Both the position numbers and the translations under genes were made by a program. Of a stretch of DNA of 64,000 bases, positions 45,271 through 54,259 are shown in pieces. The stretch's first letter is position 1. Each line of letters begins with the position of its first letter. Source of the DNA: Acerihabitans sp035013185 (GTDB lineage: Bacteria; Pseudomonadota; Gammaproteobacteria; Enterobacterales; Enterobacteriaceae); assembly GCF_035013185.1 (NCBI RefSeq), contig NZ_JAYGJO010000024.1, positions 1-64,000 on the forward strand, in the 5' to 3' direction. The notes under the pieces were generated by a model. The model was not told where the DNA came from. It did no database searches and was given only the letters and a program-made list of their open reading frames with translations.

Positions 45271-45579
45271 ATCACCTACTCTATAGACGGTGACATGATT
45301 AAACCACCGCATATTCGCAAGATAACCGTTCGAAATGAAACCAACTGTAAATTTTAGCCCATGTTCAATTCTGGGCAGCATCTTAACTGACTTGTTCAGG
45401 CAGTTCATCGCATTCAGCTCAGGTTATGACGAGGCGAGTGCCTAGCATAAAATTTTAATGCTATTTCGCAATTATACCGAACCGATCGTCAAACCTGTGC
45501 GCCAGCGCCTTGCATCGCATGGGCTTTTCCGTAAAATTTGCCAATGTAACCGATTACCCTAAGAGAGCTTAAAAGCGAT
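45271..45579. promoter_or_regulatory. Divergent control region of omr and galR
   Basis: About 309 AT-rich bases with no open reading frame of note. It must hold the leftward OmpR-dependent omr promoter and the rightward galR promoter. I could not define operators with confidence. Confidence 0.45.
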
Positions 45580-46590
45580 ATGGCCACCATAAAGGATGTA
45601 GCTAAATTGGCGGGGGTGTCTGTCGCCACAGTATCTCGCGTTATTAATAATTCACCTAAAGCCAGCGTCAGTTCACGTCAGGCGGTGCTGAGCGCCATGG
45701 AGGAACTGCAATACCACCCCAACGCCAATGCCCGTGCGCTGGCGCAGCAATCCACAGAAACTCTGGGACTGATTGTGGCGGATGTGTCCGATCCATTTTT
45801 CGGCGCCATGGTCAAGGCGGTGGAACAGGTGGCTTACCGCACGGGTAACTTTTTACTGATTGGTAACGGTTATCATATCCTCGATAAAGAGCGCCAGGCG
45901 ATTGAGCAACTGATCCGCCATCGTTGCGCGGCACTGGTGGTGCATGCGCAGATGATTCCCGAGCCGGAACTGAATGCGCTGATGGCGCATATTCCCGGCA
46001 TGGTGCTGATTAACCGTATTTTACCCGAGTATGCCAATCGTTGTGTCGCGCTTGACGATCGTTATGGCGCCTGGCTGGCGACCCGCCATTTGATTCAGCA
46101 GGGCCACCAGCGCATCGCCTGTATCTGTTCAAGCCACCCTATTCCTGACAGTACCGACCGGTTGCAGGGATATCTGGACGGACTGAAGGATCATAATATT
46201 GCGGTGGACGATAAGTTGATTGCCTACGGGGAACCGGATGAAGTGGGAGGCGAACAGGCCATGACCGACCTATTAGGACGCGGCAGGAATTTCACCGGTA
46301 TTGCCTGTTACAACGACTCTATGGCCGCCGGTGCGCTGGCGGTGCTGAGCGACAACGGTATCGAGGTGCCGGAAGAGATTTCGCTGGTCGGTTTTGACGA
46401 CGTGCTGATTTCCCGCTACCTTCGCCCGCGCCTGACCACCATACGTTATCCGGTGGTGGCCATGGCCAACCAGGCGGCGCGCCTGGCGCTGGCGCTGGCC
46501 AACGGCGATCCGCTGCCGGAGGTGACGAATACTTTCAGCCCTACCCTGGTGCGCCGCCACTCAGTGGCACCACCACCGTCTGAGTCTTAA
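45580..46590 (+). CDS. galR: Galactose regulon repressor GalR
   Basis: LacI-family repressor. The helix-turn-helix and hinge read IKDVAKLAGVSVATVSRVIN, then HPNANARALAQQ; the sugar-binding domain is nearly the E. coli sequence (DPFFGAMVKAVEQVAYRTGN, GRGRNFTGIACYNDSMAAG). 336 residues (E. coli 343; the difference is in the variable tail). It converges with lysA across 62 bases. Confidence 0.95.
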   Translation: MATIKDVAKLAGVSVATVSRVINNSPKASVSSRQAVLSAMEELQYHPNANARALAQQSTETLGLIVADVSDPFFGAMVKAVEQVAYRTGNFLLIGNGYHILDKERQAIEQLIRHRCAALVVHAQMIPEPELNALMAHIPGMVLINRILPEYANRCVALDDRYGAWLATRHLIQQGHQRIACICSSHPIPDSTDRLQGYLDGLKDHNIAVDDKLIAYGEPDEVGGEQAMTDLLGRGRNFTGIACYNDSMAAGALAVLSDNGIEVPEEISLVGFDDVLISRYLRPRLTTIRYPVVAMANQAARLALALANGDPLPEVTNTFSPTLVRRHSVAPPPSES

Positions 46591-46652
46591 TCGCCGCCCA
46601 GAGAATCGATACTGATTCAAACAGATAACCGTCGAACTCTGGCGCATCGGCG

Positions 46653-47933
46653 TCAGAAAGGCAGCGTGCCGTCCACCCGTTCCAGCGCCAACAGTTCATC
46701 CAGCGTCTGTCGTCGGCGGATCTCCCGTGGTCGCCCCTGTTCAAACAGCACCTCCGGCAACAATGGTCGACTGTTGTAGTTCGACGACATCGACGCACCG
46801 TAGGCGCCGGTATCATGAAACACCAGATAATCGCCAACCTGAACGGCAGGCAACGCGCGTGGCGCCATGCCGCCGCCGGCCAGTTGCGTAAACACATCCC
46901 CTGATTCACATAGCGGCCCGCCCACCACCGTCTCACGGCTAGTCTGATCCAAAAGCTCGCCACCGTCGGCTGGGATGACCGAAATATGGTGATAACTGCC
47001 GTACATGGCCGGACGCATCAGATCGTTAAAACCGGTGTCAACCAACACAAAATGACGCTGCCCCATGTCCTTGACCGCCCTCACCTGCGCCACCAATACG
47101 CCGGCCTCCGCCACCAAAAAACGTCCAGGCTCGATTTCCAGCGTCACCGGATGGCCTAGATGACGGCTAATCGTTTGGCGGGCGGCATCCCACAGGCCAA
47201 AATAGTGATCGGTATTAATGGCTTCCTCGCCAAACTGATAAGGCACCGACAGGCCGCCGCCGGCCGAAATGGCATGCACATCCTGGCCTGAATCGATAAC
47301 CTGCCGCACCATTGCCTCACACACCTGGCGCAAATGGTCGTAATCCACGCCTGAGCCGATATGCATATGAATACCGATAAGCCTGAGGTTATAGCGGCGC
47401 AATTGTTCAATCGCCAGCGGCAAATCGTCATGCCAAATACCATGCTTGCTATTCTCACCGCCGGTATTGGTTTTCTGGCTGTGACCATGGCCGAACCCCG
47501 GATTAATCCGCAGCCAGACACGGTGCCCCGGCGAAAGCTGCCCTAGTTGTTCAAGCATATCCACCGATCCGGCATTGACTGGTATGTCCAATTCCACCAC
47601 GCGCCGCAGGGTGGGCAGGTCAAACACATCGGCCGTAAAAACAATCTCGTCCGTGTCCGCTCCGGGCCGGTAACCTGCGGCCAAGGCCCGCTCGATTTCG
47701 CCGAGGGAAACGGAATCCACCTTAACCCCCTGTTCACGCATCAGTCGCAAGATATGAATATTGGAACAGGCTTTCTGGGCAAAACGGATCACGTCGAATT
47801 GACGCAATTGACGAATGCGCTCAACAATGACCTCAGCGTCGTATGCCCACACCGGGCCAGCATAACGCTGGGCCAGCTGAAGCAGATTGGCCGCGTTTAA
47901 CGCGCCCTGGGTGGTGTACAGATTTTGTGGCAT
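46653..47933 (-). CDS. lysA: Diaminopimelate decarboxylase
   Basis: Last step of lysine biosynthesis, meso-DAP to lysine. 426 residues from MPQNLYTTQG, with GGAG 5 bases upstream. The PLP Lys54 is in FAQKACSNIHIL; HGHSQKTNTGGENSKHG and AISAGGGLSVPY bind phosphate; LCESGDVFT holds the active-site Cys. lysR is divergent, 132 bases away, the usual LysR-activated arrangement. Confidence 0.96.
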   Translation of the reverse strand: MPQNLYTTQGALNAANLLQLAQRYAGPVWAYDAEVIVERIRQLRQFDVIRFAQKACSNIHILRLMREQGVKVDSVSLGEIERALAAGYRPGADTDEIVFTADVFDLPTLRRVVELDIPVNAGSVDMLEQLGQLSPGHRVWLRINPGFGHGHSQKTNTGGENSKHGIWHDDLPLAIEQLRRYNLRLIGIHMHIGSGVDYDHLRQVCEAMVRQVIDSGQDVHAISAGGGLSVPYQFGEEAINTDHYFGLWDAARQTISRHLGHPVTLEIEPGRFLVAEAGVLVAQVRAVKDMGQRHFVLVDTGFNDLMRPAMYGSYHHISVIPADGGELLDQTSRETVVGGPLCESGDVFTQLAGGGMAPRALPAVQVGDYLVFHDTGAYGASMSSNYNSRPLLPEVLFEQGRPREIRRRQTLDELLALERVDGTLPF

Positions 47934-48065
47934 GAACTCTCCGGCGTTTGGCACGGTTAACATGATCATTTCAGCGATTATTAAGCAAAAAAAGCTATTA
48001 ATAAAATATCTTTTTAACCATCATCTATTCATTTATGATATGGATATACTTCAGCGAGAGTCACT

Positions 48066-49019
48066 ATGGCAGCCATTTCCCTACGTCACATCGATATTTT
48101 TCATGCGGTCATGACCACCGGTAACCTGACCGAAGCCGCCATGCTGCTGAAAACCTCGCAGCCTACTGTGAGCCGTGAATTGGCACGGTTAGAGCAACTG
48201 CTATGCCTCACGCTGTTCGAGCGGGTCAAGGGCCGGCTTAAGCCGACCGGAGAAGGGTTACGTTTGTTTGAAGAGGTTCAGCGCTCATACTATGGCTTGG
48301 ACCGCATTATCAGCGCCGCCCATGCCATTCGTGAATTCCGCCAGGCACAACTATCGGTGGCCTGCCTGCCGGTGTTTTCCCAGTCACTGTTGCCGCTGGT
48401 GTGTCGGCAATTTTTCCAGCATTTTCCCAGTGTCAGTCTCAACGTGGTGCCACAGGAGTCACCGTTGTTGGAAGAGTGGCTCTCGGCGCAGCGCCACGAC
48501 ATCGGGCTGACGGAAAATACCTTTACCCCGGCGGGCACCGAGCGGGAAACCTTGATGACACTCAACGAAGTGTGTGTATTGCCGAGCGGTCACCCGCTGG
48601 CTGAGCGGCCGGTGTTAACCCCGGCGGATTTTGATCGCCGGGCGTATATCAGTTTGTCCGCGACCGACAGTTATCGCCAACTGCTGGATCGACTATTCAT
48701 GCGCGAAGGCGTCGAGCGAGACATGATCGTCGAAACCCATAGTGCAGCCTCGGTATGTGCCATGGTGCGCGCCGGGGTCGGCATTTCCATCGTCAACCCT
48801 CTTACCGCGCTGGATTACGCCGGTAACGGCGTGGTGCTGAAAACCTTCAGCCATCAGGTGCCCTTTACGGTCAGCCTGATCCGGCCGTTGCATCGGCCTC
48901 CTTCCGCGCTGATCAGCCATTTTATCGATGACCTGCACAACATCGCCGCCGCCGTCCCCGCCAGACTGGCCAAGGCGATATCGCCAACACGCGGTGCTCA
49001 GGCCGCGTCTGGCCAATAA
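48066..49019 (+). CDS. lysR: LysR, activator of lysA
   Basis: Founding member of the LysR family: 317 residues (E. coli 311). The helix-turn-helix is GNLTEAAMLLKTSQPTVSRE, and the inducer domain binds diaminopimelate. It is divergent from lysA and should bind the shared promoter region 47934-48065. The C-terminal LAKAISPTRGAQAASGQ tail is variable in the family. Confidence 0.93.
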   Translation: MAAISLRHIDIFHAVMTTGNLTEAAMLLKTSQPTVSRELARLEQLLCLTLFERVKGRLKPTGEGLRLFEEVQRSYYGLDRIISAAHAIREFRQAQLSVACLPVFSQSLLPLVCRQFFQHFPSVSLNVVPQESPLLEEWLSAQRHDIGLTENTFTPAGTERETLMTLNEVCVLPSGHPLAERPVLTPADFDRRAYISLSATDSYRQLLDRLFMREGVERDMIVETHSAASVCAMVRAGVGISIVNPLTALDYAGNGVVLKTFSHQVPFTVSLIRPLHRPPSALISHFIDDLHNIAAAVPARLAKAISPTRGAQAASGQ

Positions 49020-49066
49020 CTCAGCGCCGCCGGGTTTCAGCCCACCGACAGTGCCAGGTCGCGGAT

Positions 49067-49825
49067 TTAATGGATTGATACCCGCATAAAATCGCCTCTG
49101 GCCTGGACATTCATACCAAATCCGCAATCGCCCTCAACCGTAGCCAGGTGCACCCGATCGGGGCTAAACGACAGATCGACCTGGCATGATGAGCCTGCGT
49201 CTTGGCGGTTCTGTCGATAAACTGCCTGACCGGCCGCAATGGGCACCACTGCAGAAAAATTACCCATATTCGGACCATAATATATTCCCATGGCCGGCAT
49301 ATAATAACCGTTGAAGGTTATTTCCCAACGCTCCCCCTGCGGGCGCACCGATACCGCACTCCATACGCCAAAACCGGCATAACGCCAGTAATCGCCCCCA
49401 GGGCTGGCGACCGAAGCCGCGTGCAGGCCCGCGAGCGCCGGTTGCAACCGAGCAAGATTGGCCACGCTTTTACTGTTATCAGGTGCCAGGGCGAGCCAGG
49501 CTCGCGCTTTTAACGGCTCATTGCCGCCCATTAATGCTAGCGCGATATTATTATAAGCCATAGCAATCGACTGTCGGGGCAAACGGCAAAACTCACTCCA
49601 GGCAGCCTGGGCGGTATACTCGTCAACGGCACTGGACCAGTTTTGCTGCCGATATGCTTTATTGCCGGCCAGCGCGAACTGGTTGATTTTGCCACAATCG
49701 GTTTCGATCTGCCGATCTTTGGGCGTCATGTCGTTTACCGTGATACCGACCGCGTCGCCGGTTGCGTGGCAACAGACGCTATACGTGGTAACGGCAACAA
49801 CCCATGCTGTCAGTTTCCAATTCAT
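49067..49825 (-). CDS. Exported protein of unknown function with TPR-like region
   Basis: From ATG 49825 the product has 252 residues. It has a signal peptide (KLTAWVVAVTTYSVCCHA, cleavage likely after CHA). Residues about 45-125 are helical and repeat-like (FALAGNKAYRQQNWSSAVDE, SIAMAYNNIALALMGG), resembling tetratricopeptide repeats. The C-terminal part is rich in aromatic and glycine residues, suggesting beta structure (YWRYAGFGVWSAVSV, FNGYYMPAMGIYYGP). Cys residues near both ends could form a disulfide. I do not recognise the family. It is divergent from the P450-like gene. The longer frame to 49924 would precede the signal peptide. Confidence 0.7.
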   Translation of the reverse strand: MNWKLTAWVVAVTTYSVCCHATGDAVGITVNDMTPKDRQIETDCGKINQFALAGNKAYRQQNWSSAVDEYTAQAAWSEFCRLPRQSIAMAYNNIALALMGGNEPLKARAWLALAPDNSKSVANLARLQPALAGLHAASVASPGGDYWRYAGFGVWSAVSVRPQGERWEITFNGYYMPAMGIYYGPNMGNFSAVVPIAAGQAVYRQNRQDAGSSCQVDLSFSPDRVHLATVEGDCGFGMNVQARGDFMRVSIH

Positions 49826-50201
49826 ACCAGACCCACCGGCTAAGGGTTCACAACTCATTAGAGAAAATGATAATGAAGCTCCGCAAGCAATAAGTAAAGA
49901 CACTATGAGCCACAAACCGGGCACCTATCCGCACGCCAGACAATCTGAGCCAATGCTAATTTCGGCAACAGCAATCATGTCACCCGATAACATAAAAACG
50001 ATATACTCTGTTTAGTTTAATAAATATTTACCGCCACAATGAAACAGCATTATTAAATTACTATTTTATCTGGCACGAGATATATTAATTTTCCATCAAC
50101 TGATTATTGTCGGATGAATATTTACCTTAGCATCATAACTTATCCATATTCTGCTTAATATCAAAACCAAATAGATATCTTTTCCTTACTGGAGCACAGC
50201 T
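49826..50201. promoter_or_regulatory. AT-rich divergent intergenic region
   Basis: 376 bases between the exported unknown protein and the P450-like gene. Bases from about 49985 onward are strongly AT-rich and contain two ATATTTACC motifs. It likely holds both promoters. No RNA gene seen. Confidence 0.4.
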
Positions 50202-51794
50202 ATGAAAAGAAGACAATTTATAAAAGGCGCCGCAGTCCTGGGATTGGCCACCGGCACCTCGACCACCAGTGCATTAGCGGCAGACGCAACAGCGGCGACC
50301 CGTGCATACCCAGCGGATGTGCCAGTGCCAATTGCCGCGGCGGTGGCGCGTTTTCGACAAACCATTCCGGCTCATTTCGATAAAACCTATGTTGATAATG
50401 CCGTTATTCCTTTTTTTCTAACCAGCCTCTATGAGGGAGAAAGGCCACTGTTGCCTATTATTGATGTTGCATTGAGTAAGGAAAATGCGCTGCCACACGA
50501 TTTGTGGGGGTTGATTTATAAAGACTGGCGCCCTACACCGGAAGAAGGCAGCACGGTATTTCTGCAAGGTCTGGAAAAACGTGGCGACGATAATTTGCGT
50601 AAGCGTATCTACTTCGCTGCCGTCACCCCGGATCTTTATAAACCGATGTATCAGGAAAAGGTGGTGGCGTTCTTTGACCGCATATTAGACAAAAAATATG
50701 CCAACAAACCCTTTATGCGCCACTATCTCGATTACTATTTTGATATTTATTGGGATTTACATTTAGGGGTAAACGGTGATGCCATCCCGCCGCAGGTCCG
50801 GGAAATCGGTGAAGCCTTTAATACTGTCCTGGCATACCGTAATCCACTGGATCCCATGGTGTATGAAAATTACATGAAGGTACGACAACATCTTGATTTT
50901 CTTAAAAAATGGATTGATGACCGCGTCAGTGATATCAATAGCGGCCGCACGCCCCATCCGGAAAAAACCATGGCGTGGTACTGGCTGAAAAACGCCGGTG
51001 ATGGAACGCATTTTGGGGTTAAAGATATTGTATTTGAATGTTTCCATAATTTTGTTGCCTTTAGTCAATGGGGCAACTCGATTTACGGCATTATGTCACG
51101 CTTGAGTGAGCAGGGAGGCGACGCCAAGGTGCGTGATGTGTTCAAGGCCACCATGAGCGGCGACTATGATAACCGCGGTGATGGTGTTTACACGCCCCTG
51201 GAACTGCTGGTTATGGAGCTATTTCGTACCATTTCGCCTAACGGCGGCAGTATTTCTTCGGTGGTGGATGCCCGCAACTCAGCCTATGGCGAATCCCCTC
51301 ACGCACGCTTCGGGCTGCCGTTTGAACGCCATAGTTTTATCGTGACGCCACATGTCACCACCAATAATAACCCAACACTTTGGCACGAACCGGAACAATT
51401 TGATCCCGATCGCTACCGAGATGTGCCCACCAGCGCCGACATTACCGAAGAAAAAATACAGGGTATGGGACTGGCCCGCTGCCCGTTTCATATTACCAGC
51501 GTGGACGTCAGCGATGGCCGCAACGTCAGCATCACCAACAGCGGTTTTGGCACCGTCTTCGCTACGGTGGAGGGTAAACCCAAGCCGGTGTGCGACTATG
51601 CGGGATTTGCCCCCTTTGGTTTTAGCTACCGCCGTTGTCCCGGCGAGCAACTCACCATCCAGGTATTCGAGGATTTTCTGCGTAAGGTTTCGCGCGATAA
51701 CATCACGTTCTACAAACTCAAGATGGCCACCCATGGACGCGTTCCCATCGGTCCAGGCGCGGTCATTAACGATGATATCGGCTTTAAGCGTTAG
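50202..51794 (+). CDS. Tat-exported cytochrome P450-like protein
   Basis: 530 residues. The N-terminus MKRRQFIKGAAVLGLA is a twin-arginine signal, with cleavage likely after SALA (about residue 26), so the folded protein should be sent to the periplasm. P450 landmarks occur in order: ExxR as ELFR (339-342), the PERF-like FDPDRY (400-405) and the haem-Cys loop FGFSYRRCPG (472-481, Cys479). The canonical G-to-S change at position four of that loop, the absence of an I-helix AGxxT oxygen motif, and an extra 65-residue segment between PERF and the Cys loop are unusual. It may act as a peroxygenase or fatty-acid hydroperoxide enzyme rather than a monooxygenase. No redox partner is adjacent. GGAG lies 7 bases before the start. 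Confidence 0.72.
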   Translation: MKRRQFIKGAAVLGLATGTSTTSALAADATAATRAYPADVPVPIAAAVARFRQTIPAHFDKTYVDNAVIPFFLTSLYEGERPLLPIIDVALSKENALPHDLWGLIYKDWRPTPEEGSTVFLQGLEKRGDDNLRKRIYFAAVTPDLYKPMYQEKVVAFFDRILDKKYANKPFMRHYLDYYFDIYWDLHLGVNGDAIPPQVREIGEAFNTVLAYRNPLDPMVYENYMKVRQHLDFLKKWIDDRVSDINSGRTPHPEKTMAWYWLKNAGDGTHFGVKDIVFECFHNFVAFSQWGNSIYGIMSRLSEQGGDAKVRDVFKATMSGDYDNRGDGVYTPLELLVMELFRTISPNGGSISSVVDARNSAYGESPHARFGLPFERHSFIVTPHVTTNNNPTLWHEPEQFDPDRYRDVPTSADITEEKIQGMGLARCPFHITSVDVSDGRNVSITNSGFGTVFATVEGKPKPVCDYAGFAPFGFSYRRCPGEQLTIQVFEDFLRKVSRDNITFYKLKMATHGRVPIGPGAVINDDIGFKR

Positions 51795-51803
51795 AGGTTG
51801 AAA

Positions 51804-51836
51804 CCGCCCCATCATCACTGTTGGCCGACGGGGCGG
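51804..51836. terminator. Hairpin between convergent P450-like and oxidoreductase genes
   Basis: CCGCCCC (51804-51810) pairs with GGGGCGG (51830-51836). It lies between converging genes without a U tract; a bidirectional terminator is likely but not certain. Confidence 0.45.
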
Positions 51837-51848
51837 CCCTCGCGAATA

Positions 51849-52880
51849 TTACGCTGACAGCAGAGACGTGTAGGCGCGCGTCACCAACATGATTTTGCCA
51901 ATATGTGTACTGCCTTCCATCAGCGTATGCGCATCGCACGCTTGCTGTAAGGGAAACGTCCGGTCGATCAACGGCGTTATTTTCCCTGCGGCCAACAGCG
52001 GCCAGACCTGCTGCTCCAACTCCGTGGCAATAAGGGCTTTTTCCGCCACCGTGCGTGGCCGCAGGGTCGAGCCGGTATGGGTTAGCCGTTTAGCCAACAT
52101 CAGCATCAGATTCAATTCCTTCGCCGGACCGTTTTGCACCCCAATTTGCACAATCCTGCCATCTGTCGCCGCCGCCGCGTAGTTGCGCGCCACATACTCG
52201 CCGGCAATCAAATCGACAATCACATCCGCACCATGCCCGTCGGTAAGACGCTGAATTTCTGCGACAAAATCTTGCGTACGGTAGTTAATCGCGCCATCGG
52301 CGCCCAATTTCAGCACCGCCGCACATTTTTCATCAGATCCGACGGTGGCGAACACCCTGGCACCAAACGCTTTTGCCAGCATAATGGTCACCGAACCGAT
52401 GCCGGAGGTTCCACCGTGGACCAGCACAATGTCCCCCGACCGCAGTTTGCCGCGCTGAAAAACATTGGTCCAGACGGTAAAAAATGTCTCGGGCAGCGCC
52501 GCCGCCTGCAACAGGGATAACCCCTGCGGCACCGGGAGTGCATTGGTTTCATGCACCACGCAATACTCTGCATAGCCACCACCGGCAATCAGCGCACACA
52601 CCGCATCACCAACGGCGTAGCGACTTACCTCTGCGCCCAGAGCCACCACCTCCCCCGCCACTTCCAGGCCCGGCAGCGCCGAGGCGCCGGCCGGAGGCGG
52701 ATAAACGCCTTTTCGTTGCAGTACATCCGGACGATTGACCCCCGCCGCCGCAACTTTAATCAGTACATAACCAGCATCCGGACGGGGTACGGGTACCTCG
52801 ACCATAACCAGTTGCTCAGGACCACCGGACTGTTTGATGGCAATAGCGTGCATCGAAGCAGGAATGACGGATGAATTCAT
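51849..52880 (-). CDS. Zinc-free quinone oxidoreductase (MDR superfamily, PIG3-like)
   Basis: 343 residues. An N-terminal GroES-like domain (AAAGVNRPDVLQRKGVYPPP) is followed by the NADPH-binding Rossmann motif VLVHGGTSGIGSVTIMLAKA and VATVGSDEKCAAVLKLGAD. The zinc-ligand cysteines of alcohol dehydrogenases are absent, as in quinone oxidoreductase/PIG3 enzymes. AGGA lies 8 bases before the start. Substrate unknown; it is convergent with the P450-like gene. Confidence 0.9.
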   Translation of the reverse strand: MNSSVIPASMHAIAIKQSGGPEQLVMVEVPVPRPDAGYVLIKVAAAGVNRPDVLQRKGVYPPPAGASALPGLEVAGEVVALGAEVSRYAVGDAVCALIAGGGYAEYCVVHETNALPVPQGLSLLQAAALPETFFTVWTNVFQRGKLRSGDIVLVHGGTSGIGSVTIMLAKAFGARVFATVGSDEKCAAVLKLGADGAINYRTQDFVAEIQRLTDGHGADVIVDLIAGEYVARNYAAAATDGRIVQIGVQNGPAKELNLMLMLAKRLTHTGSTLRPRTVAEKALIATELEQQVWPLLAAGKITPLIDRTFPLQQACDAHTLMEGSTHIGKIMLVTRAYTSLLSA

Positions 52881-53362
52881 CGCTGTTGTCCTATGTTAAA
52901 GGGTAAAACCAGATTAATAAGCATATACCCTTAGTCAACATATTCATTTAACAAAAACGGTGGTTCCCCGCGCCAGTTAACCACAGGCAGCGGTAAAAAT
53001 AGTGAACACGATACAAATGATGTAAGAATCGAAGCAAGCTAGTATCATTTATAATGCATTACACTGCACATAAAACCCAACTTAGCTAACCAAACCATTA
53101 ATAGACTGAATAGTATAGGTATTTAACCAAACATGTATCGCTATACCGGTTGCATGTGGGATATCAGGTGCGTATTCTCGACAATATTCCTATTTGGGTT
53201 ATCCCGTGGCCACCCTAATAGCGTGGGTGGCAGAGTTTACCTGTTTGCCTCCGGGAAAAGGTGTTGGGCTGAGACAAATCCAGCCAAATAAATCAACGTA
53301 AAATGGTTTTCTGGATGCCTTGCGTATATTTTATAAATTTAAACACAAAGGTATGGTTTACA
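52881..53362. other. Gap upstream of the second acetyltransferase
   Basis: 482 AT-rich bases without a credible gene. A 7-bp hairpin GCCACCC/GGGTGGC (53209-53215, 53225-53231) lies about 130 bases before the acetyltransferase start. Its role is unclear. Confidence 0.4.
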
Positions 53363-54079
53363 ATGACAGAATTAAATATTTACGGACAAGCATTGGGTAA
53401 ATCATTACCCGACTGGCAAACGCGACCACTCCCGCAAAAAGTTGTCCTTAAAGGAGACTATTGTCGGCTTGAGCCGATTGACATCAAGCATAGCCAGGAT
53501 TTATTTGATGCCTGGCACAGTATCGATGACGAACGTGACTGGACGTACTTTCACATTAAAAGGCCCATCACTATTAGGCAGTGTGATCACTACATTGCCT
53601 CGCTCGCCACCAGTAATGATCCTCTTTTTTATGCTGTGATTGCTATTTCAACCGGCAAAGCGGTGGGTTTCATGGCGTTGCAACGTATAGACCCGAATAA
53701 CGGGGCGCTAGAGATAGGGTGGATTAACTGGTCACCGTTGATGAAACGGACCTTATGTAGCACCGAGGCAATACTTCTGTTGCTGTCTTATACCTTGGAT
53801 ACTTTGCAATACAGACGATGTGGTTGGAAATGTGACAGTCTGCATCAAGCGGCAATCAACGCAGCACAACGACTGGGATTTCAATATGAAGGAACGCTTA
53901 GGCAAACACAGGTTTCCAAGGGACACAGTCGTGACATCCGCTGGTATTCCATTATCGATAACGAGTGGCCAGAGATCCGTCAGGCCATGCAACATTGGCT
54001 AAGTCCGCTTAATCTAGACGACCGGGGTATGCAAAAACGCAAACTGGCCGAGTTTATGCCCCCAACAGCAGGCAGTTAA
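53363..54079 (+). CDS. GNAT-family N-acetyltransferase (paralogue 2)
   Basis: 238 residues, collinear with the protein at 44335-45063. Shared blocks include LPDWQTRPLPQKV versus LPGWQPRPQAQKV, RDWTYF, LEIGWINWSPLMKR, LGFQYEGTLRQ and WYSIIDNEW. The start at 53363 (MTELNIYGQALGKSLPDW) aligns with paralogue 1 and follows AAAGG; the longer frame from 53303 does not. Base composition is more AT-rich than in paralogue 1, suggesting separate acquisition or faster change. Substrate unknown. Confidence 0.88.
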   Translation: MTELNIYGQALGKSLPDWQTRPLPQKVVLKGDYCRLEPIDIKHSQDLFDAWHSIDDERDWTYFHIKRPITIRQCDHYIASLATSNDPLFYAVIAISTGKAVGFMALQRIDPNNGALEIGWINWSPLMKRTLCSTEAILLLLSYTLDTLQYRRCGWKCDSLHQAAINAAQRLGFQYEGTLRQTQVSKGHSRDIRWYSIIDNEWPEIRQAMQHWLSPLNLDDRGMQKRKLAEFMPPTAGS

Positions 54080-54259
54080 CACAAGCAAAACTCCGGACTG
54101 GCCGCCACTTTGGGCAAGATCTATTTCTCGCCGTTGGCGGCCCTGCCCGGTGCGCTATTTTCAGTATGGCACAATCTATCAGGCTCACTGCTAGCGGGTT
54201 ACTGGTCAGCACGCCCCATAACCAAGGCTACAACAAAACCGTAACCCGTGTGTTAGCAC

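Noticed and set aside
45271..45579. A second omr copy
   Set aside because: I searched for the CCCAGAGGTATTGAT seed between omr and galR and found none.
54080..54259. A small gene or terminator after acetyltransferase 2
   Set aside because: No frame, hairpin with T run, or motif strong enough to report.
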